A stretch of 64,000 nucleotides of DNA from Exiguobacterium sp. AM39-5BH (GTDB lineage: Bacteria > Bacillota > Bacilli > Exiguobacteriales > Exiguobacteriaceae), in assembly GCF_003467445.1 (NCBI RefSeq), contig NZ_QSGS01000008.1, positions 1 to 64,000 on the forward strand. Direction: 5' to 3'. Below, piece after piece: positions 46,564 through 56,177 of this stretch. Within the stretch, counting starts at the first letter, position 1; the number at the start of each line of letters is the position of its first letter. The position numbers and the translations under genes were made by a program. The notes beneath the pieces were generated by a model that was not told where the DNA came from, searched no databases, and worked only from the letters and a program-made list of their open reading frames with translations.

Positions 46564-48066
46564 TTGACAAAATTCCAAGATTTACAGTTAAGTGAAGTAT
46601 TAGTAAAAGGTGTACTCAAGATGGGCTTCGAAGAAGCGACACCGATTCAAGCTGAGACAATTCCTGTCGCACTCACAGGAGTGGACGTATTAGGTCAAGC
46701 ACAAACAGGTACAGGGAAAACAGCAGCTTTCGGTATTCCGACAATTGAGCGAATCGATACAAAGGCACGTCAAGTCCAAGCACTTGTTCTTGCACCGACA
46801 CGTGAACTTGCGATTCAAGTTGCAGAAGAATTGAACAAAATCGGTGAGACGAAGCGCGTCTATGCACTTCCAGTCTACGGCGGACAACAAATCGACCGCC
46901 AAATCCGTGGTTTGAAAAAGAACCCACAAATCGTCGTCGCGACACCAGGACGTCTCATGGACCACATGAAGCGCAAGACGATCAAACTCGATGAGATCCA
47001 AACGGTGATCTTGGATGAGGCTGATGAAATGCTCAACATGGGCTTTGTAGAAGATATTGAAACGATTTTGGCTGGCCTTCCGGCTGAACGCCAAACACTT
47101 CTCTTCTCTGCGACAATGCCGCCGCAAATCAAGAAGATTGCTGAGCGTTTCATGAAGTCGCCGACAATCATTAAAGTCAAAGCGAAAGAAATGACAGTTG
47201 AAAACATCAACCAACAATTCCTCGAATTGCGCGAAGGTCAAAAATTCGATACGCTTTGCCGTTTGATTGACATCGACTCACCAGAACTCAGCATCATCTT
47301 CGCTCGTACGAAGAAGCGTGTTGACGAAGTGACAGAAGCACTCATCAAGCGTGGTTACACAGCTGATGGTCTACACGGTGACTTGACGCAATCAAAACGT
47401 GACCAAGTCATCCGTCGTTTCAAAAACGGCACAATCGACATCTTGGTCGCGACAGACGTAGCAGCACGTGGTCTTGATATTTCAGGCGTTACACACGTTT
47501 ACAACTTTGATGTCCCACAAGATCCGGAAAGCTACGTGCACCGTATCGGACGGACAGGCCGTGCTGGTAAAACAGGTACAGCCCTTACGTTCATCACGCC
47601 GCGTGAATTCGGTCAAGTCAAAGCAATTGAACGTGTAACGAACAAAAAAATGAACCGTCGTCACGTTCCGACAATTGCAGAAGTGCTTGAAGGCAACCAA
47701 AAGCAAGCAGCTGAAGAATTGATCGAGCGTGTTCAAGCGGGCGACTTCAAAGCTTACACGCAACTTGCGACGGAGCTTCTTGAAGAGTACGAAGCAGTTG
47801 AAATTCTTGCGGCAGCCCTTCGTGGATTGACGAAAGAGCCAGATTCAACTCCGGTTGAAATCTCGTATGCAGAACCAGTTCGCGTTAAACGTCAAGGTGG
47901 ACGCAACGATCGTGGTGGATACCGTGGCAACCGTGGCGGTGGAGACCGTCGTGGTGGCGATCGTGGTGGACGCAGCGGTGGCGGCGGTGGATACCGTGGC
48001 AAACGCACGGGTGGAGACGACCGTCGTCGTTCGGACGACCGTGGCCCACGCCGTCCCCGTGACTAA
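46564..48066 (+). CDS. cshA: DEAD-box RNA helicase CshA
   Basis: The TTG at 46564 has AAAGGAG nine bases upstream and matches the usual family start (TKFQDLQLS); a longer frame from 46543 is less likely. The 500-residue protein has all helicase motifs: [38 protein letters not shown] and [11 protein letters not shown] Gly/Arg-rich tail of about 60 residues follows, typical for RNA binding. CshA works with the RNA degradosome and in cold adaptation. Codon choice looks like that of a highly expressed gene. Confidence 0.96.
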   Translation: MTKFQDLQLSEVLVKGVLKMGFEEATPIQAETIPVALTGVDVLGQAQTGTGKTAAFGIPTIERIDTKARQVQALVLAPTRELAIQVAEELNKIGETKRVYALPVYGGQQIDRQIRGLKKNPQIVVATPGRLMDHMKRKTIKLDEIQTVILDEADEMLNMGFVEDIETILAGLPAERQTLLFSATMPPQIKKIAERFMKSPTIIKVKAKEMTVENINQQFLELREGQKFDTLCRLIDIDSPELSIIFARTKKRVDEVTEALIKRGYTADGLHGDLTQSKRDQVIRRFKNGTIDILVATDVAARGLDISGVTHVYNFDVPQDPESYVHRIGRTGRAGKTGTALTFITPREFGQVKAIERVTNKKMNRRHVPTIAEVLEGNQKQAAEELIERVQAGDFKAYTQLATELLEEYEAVEILAAALRGLTKEPDSTPVEISYAEPVRVKRQGGRNDRGGYRGNRGGGDRRGGDRGGRSGGGGGYRGKRTGGDDRRRSDDRGPRRPRD

Positions 48067-48074
48067 TCAATAAC

Positions 48075-48116
48075 CAAAAAAACCGCATCTCCCTAAGTGG
48101 ATTTGCGGTTTTTTTT
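48075..48116 (+). terminator. Rho-independent terminator after cshA
   Basis: AACCGCA pairs with TGCGGTT and is flanked by As and eight Ts. Confidence 0.88.
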
Positions 48117-48169
48117 ATGGTGGCATGCTACACTAAACGAGTAGAGACAGAAAAATGAGGTGGCAACGG

Positions 48170-48421
48170 ATGATTGAACTAGGTTTTGGTTTCCTCATAC
48201 TATTGGCTTGTGTCCTGGCTTTGAAACCGATTATAATGCGGACCGAGCGTCCAAATTTCCGATACATCCCGGTCGCCACACTGCTGTTCGGCGCTATGAT
48301 TTGGCTCGTCATGGCGATTGGCGTCGGTGGAAAGATAGGAATCGGGTACGGTGTCATGAGCATCGTGTATTTCATTGCTTGTTTCGGTGCCTATATGTAT
48401 GTGCATACACGAGCGAGCTGA
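48170..48421 (+). CDS. Small membrane protein, unknown function
   Basis: The ATG at 48170 follows GAGGTGG by seven bases. The 83-residue protein has three membrane helices separated by short loops, with a basic loop after the first (MRTERPNFRY). I do not recognise a family. The next gene begins 44 bases later on the same strand. Confidence 0.75.
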   Translation: MIELGFGFLILLACVLALKPIIMRTERPNFRYIPVATLLFGAMIWLVMAIGVGGKIGIGYGVMSIVYFIACFGAYMYVHTRAS

Positions 48422-48465
48422 ACCCAGCTCGCTTTCGTGTTTAGAAAAAAGATGAGGTGATCAAG

Positions 48466-49650
48466 TTGGACGCAGTGGATGTGATGATGAATCCAGAAGA
48501 AGTCGAAGTGACATTTGAACCGATTCTAGGGGCCGCTACCTTTCAAGTTGAGGGCTATATGGTCCATGGTCAGTTCAGGAGCGAGTCGCTCACCCCTTTC
48601 TTTTATGACGATGACGTCCCGCTCGAGTATCAACTCGATATCGCCAAACGGATGGAGCGCTTAGCCGCGGAACAGTTGCGGGACGAAACGCAATTCGTCA
48701 CGTTCCGATGTCGTGCGGAATGGATTCTCGAACAAGGCGGTGAGGCATTTTTGGCCCCGCTTCGAGAATTGAACTTCCCGCTCCACCGAATTTATGTGAC
48801 ACTCCAGGGTACTGACCTCGTCGACGTGTCGCGTTTGTCTCGAGTCGTTCAGTACTATCGTTCTTCTGGCGTCAAAGTCGCGCTCGACTTTGCGGAGTCG
48901 ACGAGTATTGAAGATATCATGACGGTGGCACCTGAGATGCTGCTCGTTGATTTAGCGACAATGGTCGAGAAAAAGACGTTATCAGTCACATATCCGCAAA
49001 TGCTTCAGACGATGGAATATATCGCCTCCCGCCTCGGGGCAACGCTTCTATATAAATCGATTGATCACCTCGGGCAATTGCGTTATGCGTGGCGCCATGG
49101 CGGGCGATACTATATGGGCGGTCTGCTCGGTCGCGGGGCGAAGACACCACCGCATGAGACGGAAGGAATGAGTGTATTGACGCAAGAAGTGCCATCCTTC
49201 TTCTTACATGACCAGGAGCGATTGAAGCGGTTGTATGAGTTAGAGTTTGAACTTCATAAAAAAATTCATGAACATGTCCAAAGTGGGAAGTGGTCACGCG
49301 ATAAGAAAGATGAGTGGTTGCTTCACATCGCTCCGAAACTCGAAGGGACGTTCGTCCGTTATTATTTGACGGATAAAACTGGATTCCAGACGAGTGCGAA
49401 CGTGTATCAAGCAGAATCCATATGGACGGTTGATAACACGTACCGCGGTTACAACTGGAGTTTTCGTCCATACTTCATTCGAACGATGGCAGCGATGGAC
49501 GTGCGTGGACGAGGCTACTTGTCTGAAGACTATCGTGACTTCAGCTCGAACGAAGTGACACGGACGTTCAGTTATCCGTTACCGGAAGGCATGTTCTTAT
49601 TTGCCGATTTATCCGAAGAGTTTTTATATCAAAATCGATTATTAGATTGA
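48466..49650 (+). CDS. ykuI: YkuI-like protein with degenerate EAL domain
   Basis: The TTG at 48466 follows GAGGTG by six bases and gives a 394-residue protein. It aligns over its length with B. subtilis YkuI: an N-terminal EAL-type barrel (about 1-240), a helical linker and a C-terminal PAS-like YkuI_C domain (NWSFRPYFIRTM and RTFSYPLP). The EAL signature itself is lost: the expected ExLxR reads MVHGQ, and the usual metal-binding Glu after the third strand (E in LEIT) is absent. It therefore probably does not cleave cyclic di-GMP, but may bind it. It lies 12 bases before mapB. Confidence 0.88.
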   Translation: MDAVDVMMNPEEVEVTFEPILGAATFQVEGYMVHGQFRSESLTPFFYDDDVPLEYQLDIAKRMERLAAEQLRDETQFVTFRCRAEWILEQGGEAFLAPLRELNFPLHRIYVTLQGTDLVDVSRLSRVVQYYRSSGVKVALDFAESTSIEDIMTVAPEMLLVDLATMVEKKTLSVTYPQMLQTMEYIASRLGATLLYKSIDHLGQLRYAWRHGGRYYMGGLLGRGAKTPPHETEGMSVLTQEVPSFFLHDQERLKRLYELEFELHKKIHEHVQSGKWSRDKKDEWLLHIAPKLEGTFVRYYLTDKTGFQTSANVYQAESIWTVDNTYRGYNWSFRPYFIRTMAAMDVRGRGYLSEDYRDFSSNEVTRTFSYPLPEGMFLFADLSEEFLYQNRLLD

Positions 49651-49662
49651 GAGGGAAAACGA

Positions 49663-50411
49663 ATGTTAGACTATGATTACGATGCATTGCGCGAGATTGG
49701 ACGAATCGTCGCCTTGGCACGCGACGAGATGGCGAAAGCGGTCAAACCGGGCATGACGACGAAACAGTTGGATGAGATCGGACAACGTATTTTGGAAGCG
49801 GAAGGGCCGCTTCGGCCCCGATCACGTTGTATGAGTTCCCGGGCTACACGTGCATCTCCATCAATGACGTCGCTGCCCACGGGATTCCGGGCGAGCTTGT
49901 CATCCAAGACGGGGATGTGGTCAACGTCGACGTCTCGGCCGTGAAGGACGGCTATTATGCGGACACTGGGCGTACGGTCATCGCGGGCACGCCGAAATCG
50001 GCTACGCATGAACGATTGGTCGAAGTTTCATTGACGTCGCTCGAAGCGGGTCTCAGCAAAGTGAAGGCCGGCGTCAAAGTCAACCAAATCGGGAAGGCGA
50101 TTTATGCCGATGCCCGGAAGAATGGCTTCACGGTCATCCGTAACTTGGCAGGCCATGGACTCGGGCGCACCCTTCACGGGGAACCGGAGACGATTTCGAA
50201 CTACTATAGCCGTGAAGAGAACGATATCTTGAAAGAAGGGCAAGTCATCGCTGTCGAGACGTTCATCTCGACAAAAGACGAGATCGTCTACCAATCGGAA
50301 GAGGACGGCTGGTCATTGTTCACCCCGAACAACAGCCTCGTCTCTCAATTCGAGCACACGGTCGTCGTCACGAAAGACGGCTATGAAGTATTGACGGGCT
50401 CATTTCGTTAA
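49663..50411 (+). pseudogene. mapB: Methionine aminopeptidase MapB (YflG-like), frameshifted
   Basis: The ATG at 49663 has GAGGG upstream. The frame leaves track at about 49806 (GQRILEAEG), and ASAPITLYEFPGYTCISIND follows one frame over. One more G in GGG restores about 249 residues, the length of YflG. The second frame has HGIPG, the metal residues in VNVDVSAVKDGYYADTG and GHGLGRTLHG, and the late VETF. The enzyme removes N-terminal methionine in the cytoplasm. A true loss is unlikely without a second copy, which the window cannot show. Confidence 0.88.
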
Positions 50412-50416
50412 CGATG

Positions 50417-50451
50417 AAAAGGCGGCAGACGCGAAGTCTGCCGCCTTTTTT
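50417..50451. terminator. Bidirectional terminator between mapB and menC
   Basis: AAAAGGCGGCAGAC pairs with GTCTGCCGCCTTTT over a five-base loop, with T runs on the plus strand and As on the minus side. Confidence 0.9.
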
Positions 50452-50460
50452 GCGGAGTTA

Positions 50461-51528
50461 TTACAGGAGTCGTATCGTCTGTTCGCTCAGTTGCTCGATG
50501 GTCATCCAATCTGGTGCGACCTGGTCGGGAAGCATCAACTGTCCGTTCTCGACCTCGAGCGGGGTATCGAGCAAATCGGTCTCGAAATAAGCGCTCGTCC
50601 CGGCCATGTCAGCGGGGTAGGCGGCTCCGCTCAAGGAGGCGAACAAGAGCGTGTGATAACGGCCGATCGAAGACTCATACATACCACCGACCCAGTAGGG
50701 GGTGCCGCTATCGCGAATCGCGAGTGCCTCGCTCCAGCCGCCGACGCGGGCCGGTTTGATATTGACGATGCGACCGGCTCGAAGTCGATGCATCGTCGCC
50801 ACGTCTTGAGCCGAACTGATCGATTCATCGAGACAAAGCGGTGTGGCGAGCCGTGCCTGCAAGTCTGCTGTCTCGACCCAATGTGTGCTCGAATAAGGCT
50901 GCTCGATCATCAAGAGACGGTAGGTATCTAACGCCTCGAACCAGTCGAGCGGTTGCTCGGAGCCACTTCCGTTCAAATCAATCATGAGCGGGGCGTCCGG
51001 AAAATTGTTCCGAATTTCGCCGAGCGCAGGGAGTAGTTCATGCGGGGACGCTTTTAACTTGATCCGGTCGAATCCGGACGCGAGCGCAGACTCGATGGCG
51101 TTCAATGTTTGACTGAGCAGACCGATGCCGATGGTCCGGCCACAGGCCACGGTGTCGCCGGCTTGCACGTATTGTTTTAATGTCTGATTCGCGCGGGCCG
51201 CTTCCACTTCCCATAGAGCGCTCTCCCACATCGCTTTCGCCATCGGGTGGCCGATGATGGAGCTGACATGGGTACCGAACGAGGCGGCGGACAACGTCAT
51301 TCCTTTCAACAGTTGGATAATTAAAGCGGACGTATCGATGACGGAGCGGACGGTCTCAGCCGTATACCATGGCGTCTCGAACGCGACACCTTCCCCGTAG
51401 CCGACAACACCGTCGACCGTCTCTAGACGGAGAATGACCGTCCGTCTCGTCGTCAACACGGCATGAGCGGTGACAATCGGATGTTTGAACGTGAGCGGGA
51501 CGATATACAGTTCAGCGCGACGAATCAT
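50461..51528 (-). CDS. menC: o-Succinylbenzoate synthase
   Basis: The 355-residue member of the enolase superfamily has the general acid/base Lys in IKLKASP, metal ligands in LMIDLNGS, MIEQPYS and CLDESIS, and the second Lys in NIKPARVGG. It dehydrates SHCHC to o-succinylbenzoate in menaquinone synthesis. It is the last gene of the menFDHBEC cluster. Its start lies inside the restored end of menE. Confidence 0.95.
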   Translation of the reverse strand: MIRRAELYIVPLTFKHPIVTAHAVLTTRRTVILRLETVDGVVGYGEGVAFETPWYTAETVRSVIDTSALIIQLLKGMTLSAASFGTHVSSIIGHPMAKAMWESALWEVEAARANQTLKQYVQAGDTVACGRTIGIGLLSQTLNAIESALASGFDRIKLKASPHELLPALGEIRNNFPDAPLMIDLNGSGSEQPLDWFEALDTYRLLMIEQPYSSTHWVETADLQARLATPLCLDESISSAQDVATMHRLRAGRIVNIKPARVGGWSEALAIRDSGTPYWVGGMYESSIGRYHTLLFASLSGAAYPADMAGTSAYFETDLLDTPLEVENGQLMLPDQVAPDWMTIEQLSEQTIRLL

Positions 51529-52881
51529 GGTCAGCCTCCTTTAAGCGATGACGCATCAATTTACCATTGACATTACGAGGCAGCTCGTCGACGGCAATCC
51601 ATGCCTCGGATGTTTATAAGATGCCAAATGGTCGTGCAACAGTTGAGTCGCCTCATCAAAATCGAACGTGCCGACCGTGAAGGCGACAGGTACCGCTCCC
51701 CAAGTCGGGTCAGGACGACCGACCACCCCGACGTCTTGGATGCCGGAGCAACGCAACAACACGCTTTCGATTTCGGCCGGATAAATGTTCTCACCACCGG
51801 AGATAATCAAATCACTGCGCCGGTCATGAACGTACAAATACCCGTCTTTCATCGTACCGAGGTCGCCGGTCTGCCAATAGCCGTCAGGTGTCCAGGCGTG
51901 TGCCTCTGGCTGTCTATAGTACCCCGGGGTCACCGTCGGTCCGGTCACTTCAATCTCCCCATCCGCATTGATGCGGAGCTGTGTCGGCGCAATCGCTTGA
52001 CCGCTCGAGCCGATGTGGGCGAGCGCCTCGGATGGCAAGAGGGTCGCGACTTGCGAACACGTTTCCGTCATCCCGTACGTCTGGGCGACCGGTAACTGCC
52101 GCCGCTCGGCTTCTTCGAGCAACGGGCGCGGCACGGGACCGCCGCCGACGAGCAGGAGTCGTAACTGATGGCGGGAAAGACCTGCGTCGAGGAGACGCTG
52201 AAGCATGACGGCGACAAGCGAGATGTGGGTGATTCGTGCCGTCTCAATCAACTCGAGTGTCCGGGCGACATCGAACTTCGGTTCGACGTATAATGTCGAA
52301 CCGAAACGGGCACTCCGATACACTTGTGCGAGTCCGCTCATATGGAAGAGTGGCGTGACGATGAGCATTCGATCACTCGTCCCATATCCGAGGCGCGTCT
52401 TGGCAGCCACGGCGCTCGCCATGTGATTGCCGAACGTCTGTTTTACGGCCTTGGCTCGCCCAGTCGTGCCCGAGGTGAACATGAGCGACATGACTTCATC
52501 GGTTGCCCATTCATGTGGTGTGGCGAGTGACGCGTCATCTCGTGACGTCAACTCGAATTGGGTGATCGATAGGTCAATCGGTTCATCGACGAGCAACAGA
52601 TCGATATCGGCCGTCTCGATTTGTCCTGCCAGTTCGCTCATCGTCAACCGTGTGTTGAGCGGGACGAGCACTTTTCCGAGCAACTGGACGGCGTGAACGG
52701 CAATGACGTAATCAGCGCTGTTGGCAGCGAATAGTCCGATGTGACGGGCTTCTGGAACGGTACGATTCAAGAAATGGGCTAAACGCGCACTCTCATCCAT
52801 CAACTCAGACCAAGTCCATTGACCAAATGCGGTGACGAGCGCCATTGCATCATGTTGATGTTGTTTCACATAACGATTCAT
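51512..52881 (-). pseudogene. menE: o-Succinylbenzoate--CoA ligase, frameshifted near the C-terminus
   Basis: The ATG at 52881 has GGAGGT eight bases upstream; a much longer frame reaching back to 53043 would overlap menB. Motifs of acyl-CoA ligases are clear (FTSGTTGRAK, AQTYGMTE, TGDLG). At about 51601 the frame breaks: YKHPR should continue to WIAVDELPRNVNGKLMRHRL, which lies one frame over and ends at 51512. One added base, such as a second T in CATGG, repairs it to about 456 residues. The lost part holds the catalytic Lys of NGK, so the given frame would be inactive. The restored stop overlaps menC. Confidence 0.9.
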
Positions 52882-52894
52882 CATCAGGACCTCC

Positions 52895-52924
52895 AAAAAA
52901 AGAGTAGCGAAGTCGCTACTCTTT
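52895..52924 (-). terminator. Intra-operon terminator between menB and menE
   Basis: On the minus strand AAAGAGTAGCGA pairs exactly with TCGCTACTCTTT over a two-base loop and continues into seven Ts, directly before the menE ribosome site. It should end a share of transcripts after menB. Confidence 0.85.
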
Positions 52925-52930
52925 GTTGAT

Positions 52931-53755
52931 TTACGGGAAACGCGGGAACTGACCGAAGTCTGGATCGCGTTTTTCTTTGAACGCGTCGCGTCCTTCTTTC
53001 GCTTCGTCAGTTGTATAGTAGAGAAGCGTCGCGTCGCCGGCAAGCTGTTGCAGACCTGCGAGACCGTCCGTGTCGGCGTTCATCGCTGCTTTCAAGAAAC
53101 GGAGTGCCGTCGGCGAGTGTTGCAAAATCTCTTGGCACCATTGAATCGTCTCGGCTTCAAGTTGCTCGAGTGGGACGACCGTGTTGACGAGTCCCATCTC
53201 AAGCGCTTGCTGTGCGTCGTATTGACGGCAGAGGTACCAAATCTCGCGAGCTTTCTTGTGGCCGATGATGCGAGCCAAGTAACCTGAGCCGTAGCCGGCA
53301 TCGAACGAGCCCACTTTTGGTCCAGTTTGACCGAAACGGGCGTTGTCGGCTGCGATCGTCAAGTCACAGACGACGTGCAACACATGTCCGCCACCGATGG
53401 CGTAACCGGCTACCATGGCGATGACTGGTTTTGGGATGACGCGAATCAAGCGTTGAAGGTCGAGGACGTTCAGACGTGGGATATCATCGTCACCGACGTA
53501 GCCGCCGTGGCCGCGTACTTTTTGGTCGCCGCCAGAGCAGAATGCTTGATCGCCTTCACCTGTCAAGATGATGACGCCGACTTCTTTATCGTCACGGGCG
53601 CGTGCGAACGCGTCGATGAGCTCGTTGACCGTGAGCGGACGGAACGCGTTCCGTACTTCCGGGCGGTTGATGGTGATTTTGGCGATGCCGTTCCACTTTT
53701 CGTACTTGATATCTTCGTACGTGCGGACCGATGTCCAGTTTGCTACTGATTCCAT
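52931..53755 (-). CDS. menB: 1,4-Dihydroxy-2-naphthoyl-CoA synthase
   Basis: The 274-residue crotonase-family protein has the MenB signatures [35 protein letters not shown] and the C-terminal [16 protein letters not shown]. It closes the second ring of the naphthoquinone from o-succinylbenzoyl-CoA. It follows menH without a gap, and a terminator separates it from menE. Confidence 0.98.
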   Translation of the reverse strand: MESVANWTSVRTYEDIKYEKWNGIAKITINRPEVRNAFRPLTVNELIDAFARARDDKEVGVIILTGEGDQAFCSGGDQKVRGHGGYVGDDDIPRLNVLDLQRLIRVIPKPVIAMVAGYAIGGGHVLHVVCDLTIAADNARFGQTGPKVGSFDAGYGSGYLARIIGHKKAREIWYLCRQYDAQQALEMGLVNTVVPLEQLEAETIQWCQEILQHSPTALRFLKAAMNADTDGLAGLQQLAGDATLLYYTTDEAKEGRDAFKEKRDPDFGQFPRFP

Positions 53756-54532
53756 TTAAATTCCCCCTAAAATCAATTTCTCTATCATTGTACCAAATTG
53801 TTGGGCATTCTCGACATGTGGAGCATGAGATGCGTCCGAAATTTCATGAATTGCAATATCAGGACGGATCAATTGCATGTTCCTAGCAATCTGTTGAAAC
53901 TTCACATCGTGTTCCCCGACAATCAAATCGGTGCGAGGTAAGCGTTCAAGCATCAGCCAGAGCGACGGCATGCTGCCCGTCCCGATGGCGCGGAGGCTGT
54001 CCGCAAGTGCGGCCGGATGTTGGGCTAACCGCTCAGGACGGAGTGCGGCACGCATCTCATCAGTCTGATGCCAGAGCGGGAGCTGTTCCCATCGGTCGAC
54101 GAACGCCTCAAGTCCTGCTCGCTCGATGAAGGCGGCGAGCTGTTCGTCTTGAAGCCGCCGTCGTCGACGTTCAGCCGCATTGAGTCCGGGCGTCGTGCTA
54201 ATCCCGATGAAATGGTCGACTCGATCATCATAGGCGGCGAGTGTCATGCCGATGCGTCCGCCGAGCGAGTAACCGACGACCGTCCACGGACCGTCGTCCG
54301 TATCGAGGAGTGCTGACAAGTCTTTTACTTGTTGACTCATCTTCGCACGCTCGACCGGCTGGTGACCCGTGTTCCCGTGTTGCAACAGTGTCGGGGCGAC
54401 GAGCCGGACAGGTAGTTCCGGGAAGCGGGAAAGCCATCCCGCATTCCCCGTGAAGCCGTGCAATAGTAAGACCGGTCGACCGCTGCCGCGCTCGAGCACC
54501 TCGTATGAGACGCCTCGAAGGGAATGTGTCAC
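53756..54532 (-). CDS. menH: SHCHC synthase MenH
   Basis: The 258-residue alpha/beta hydrolase-fold protein has LLLHGFTGNAGW for the oxyanion region and VGYSLGGRIG with the nucleophile Ser. A late VGEHDVKF and SDASHAPHVE supply the acid and His. It removes pyruvate from SEPHCHC to give SHCHC. The place between menD and menB with a four-base overlap to menD supports this against a generic hydrolase. Confidence 0.93.
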   Translation of the reverse strand: MTHSLRGVSYEVLERGSGRPVLLLHGFTGNAGWLSRFPELPVRLVAPTLLQHGNTGHQPVERAKMSQQVKDLSALLDTDDGPWTVVGYSLGGRIGMTLAAYDDRVDHFIGISTTPGLNAAERRRRRLQDEQLAAFIERAGLEAFVDRWEQLPLWHQTDEMRAALRPERLAQHPAALADSLRAIGTGSMPSLWLMLERLPRTDLIVGEHDVKFQQIARNMQLIRPDIAIHEISDASHAPHVENAQQFGTMIEKLILGGI

Positions 54533-56177
54533 GACTCATTCCCCATCGTCAAGCGGTCCGTGATCGAAGCGGTCCAACGCCGGTGCTCGGCCACGTTCGT
54601 CACACGATCTGATGGGAACTCGATGAGTTGAATCCCCGCTTCGATGGCGGCCGTGACGTCTTCAGGCTGCTCGAGCCGTTGATAGCTGAGCCCGTATGTG
54701 TCGGCGAATCCCCGCAGATTTAACTGCAAGGGCGTCCCGAACAAGTCTTCGAACATTTGCGGTGCAATCGATGCTTGCGGCAAGAAAGAGAAGATGCCGC
54801 CTCCGTCATTGTTGACGACAACGATGGAGAATGAGCCGGGGTGCGATTTGACGAGTTGGAGCGCGTTGCTGTCATGATAAAACGCCAAGTCGCCGATTAA
54901 GAGGGCGGCCTTGTCCGTGTCGTGACAGGCACCGAGCGCGCTCGAAATGATACCGTCAATCCCGTTCGCCCCGCGGTTGGCGACGACGTCAATCGACTGA
55001 CCGGCTGAAAGTGTCGTGTCGATATCACGAATCGGCATGCTATTGCTAACGAAGATGCGTTCGAGACGAGACGCCAGCAAATGACGAGTCAATGCACTTT
55101 CTCCGCTCAAAGCAGGTTTCGTGGATTCTGTGATCTGTTCGAACAACACGAACCTTTTGAATAAGTCGGCGTCATAGCTTTTGTTGATGGTGGCTACATA
55201 ATCAATCGCATCTCCGTATACGACTGTGGCTTGATTTGACGGATCGCGGAACGATCCTGGTTGCTCAATCAAGATGCACGGGACGTCCTGGAGCCATTGA
55301 TTCAATCGTTTCGAGACGGGTGCGGCACCAAAGCGGACGACCGCGTCAGGCGTCCATTCGGCCCGATGCTCGCTCGCGAGCCACGTGTCGTAGTTCGTCA
55401 GCACGTGGTCAAACCGGCGCATCCCGCTCAGCGAGTCGGCGAAAATCGGGATTTGATACGTTTGCGCCGCTTTATAAATCGGCTCCAGCATGATGCCGGT
55501 GTTCCGGGACCGATCAGGAAGGCGAGACGTTCAACGTCGATTTCTTGTTTGAAGCGGTTCACGTCACTTGCTGTCGGAGTAAGATAGGTCGGTTCATACA
55601 CTCCCGCCTTTCCCTCAAGCAGTGACGTTAAGCGTCCGATATCCGGCAGTAGCGGCTCGCGGAACGGAATATTCAAGTGGACCGGTCCGAACGGTGCGTG
55701 CATGCTTGTCCGAACGAGTCGGGTCACGGCTTGTTCCATGTAACGCTGAGTGACGGCTTCAGGAACAGGAAGATCGATGCTCGCTTTGACATGTTCGCTG
55801 TAGAGTCGCACTTGATCAATCGCTTGGGGAGCCCCGACGTTCCGAAGTTCAGGCGGACGGTCAGTCGTCAATACGACAAGCGGTAGTTGTGAAATATTCG
55901 CTTCCGCCACAGCTGAAAAGTAATTCGTGGCGGCGGTACCGCTCGTACAAAGAATGGCGACGGGACGTAACATTGAATGCGACCGGGTCAACCCGAGTGC
56001 GAAGAAGGCTGCTGAACGTTCGTCGACGATAATGTGATGACGCACGTTCGGATGAAGATAGGCGGCCATAGCGAGCGGTGTCGAACGCGAACCAGGACTG
56101 ATAACAACATCTTCAATTCCTTGTTCGACAAGCCGGTTCATCATCTGAGCCACCCAATCCGTTAACGTTTCATTCAT
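54529..56177 (-). pseudogene. menD: SEPHCHC synthase MenD, frameshifted
   Basis: The first frame, from an ATG overlapping menF, has the TPP-enzyme segments VISPGSRSTPLA and LCTSGTAATNYF. It breaks at about 55497 where FLIGPGT should continue to GIMLEPIYKAAQ. One more G (CCGG to CCGGG) restores about 549 residues, the normal MenD size. The second frame holds the TPP-binding segment (GDLAFYHDSNAL and VVNNDGGGIFSFL). MenD joins isochorismate and 2-oxoglutarate. Since the rest of the pathway is intact, a sequence error is likely. Confidence 0.93.
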
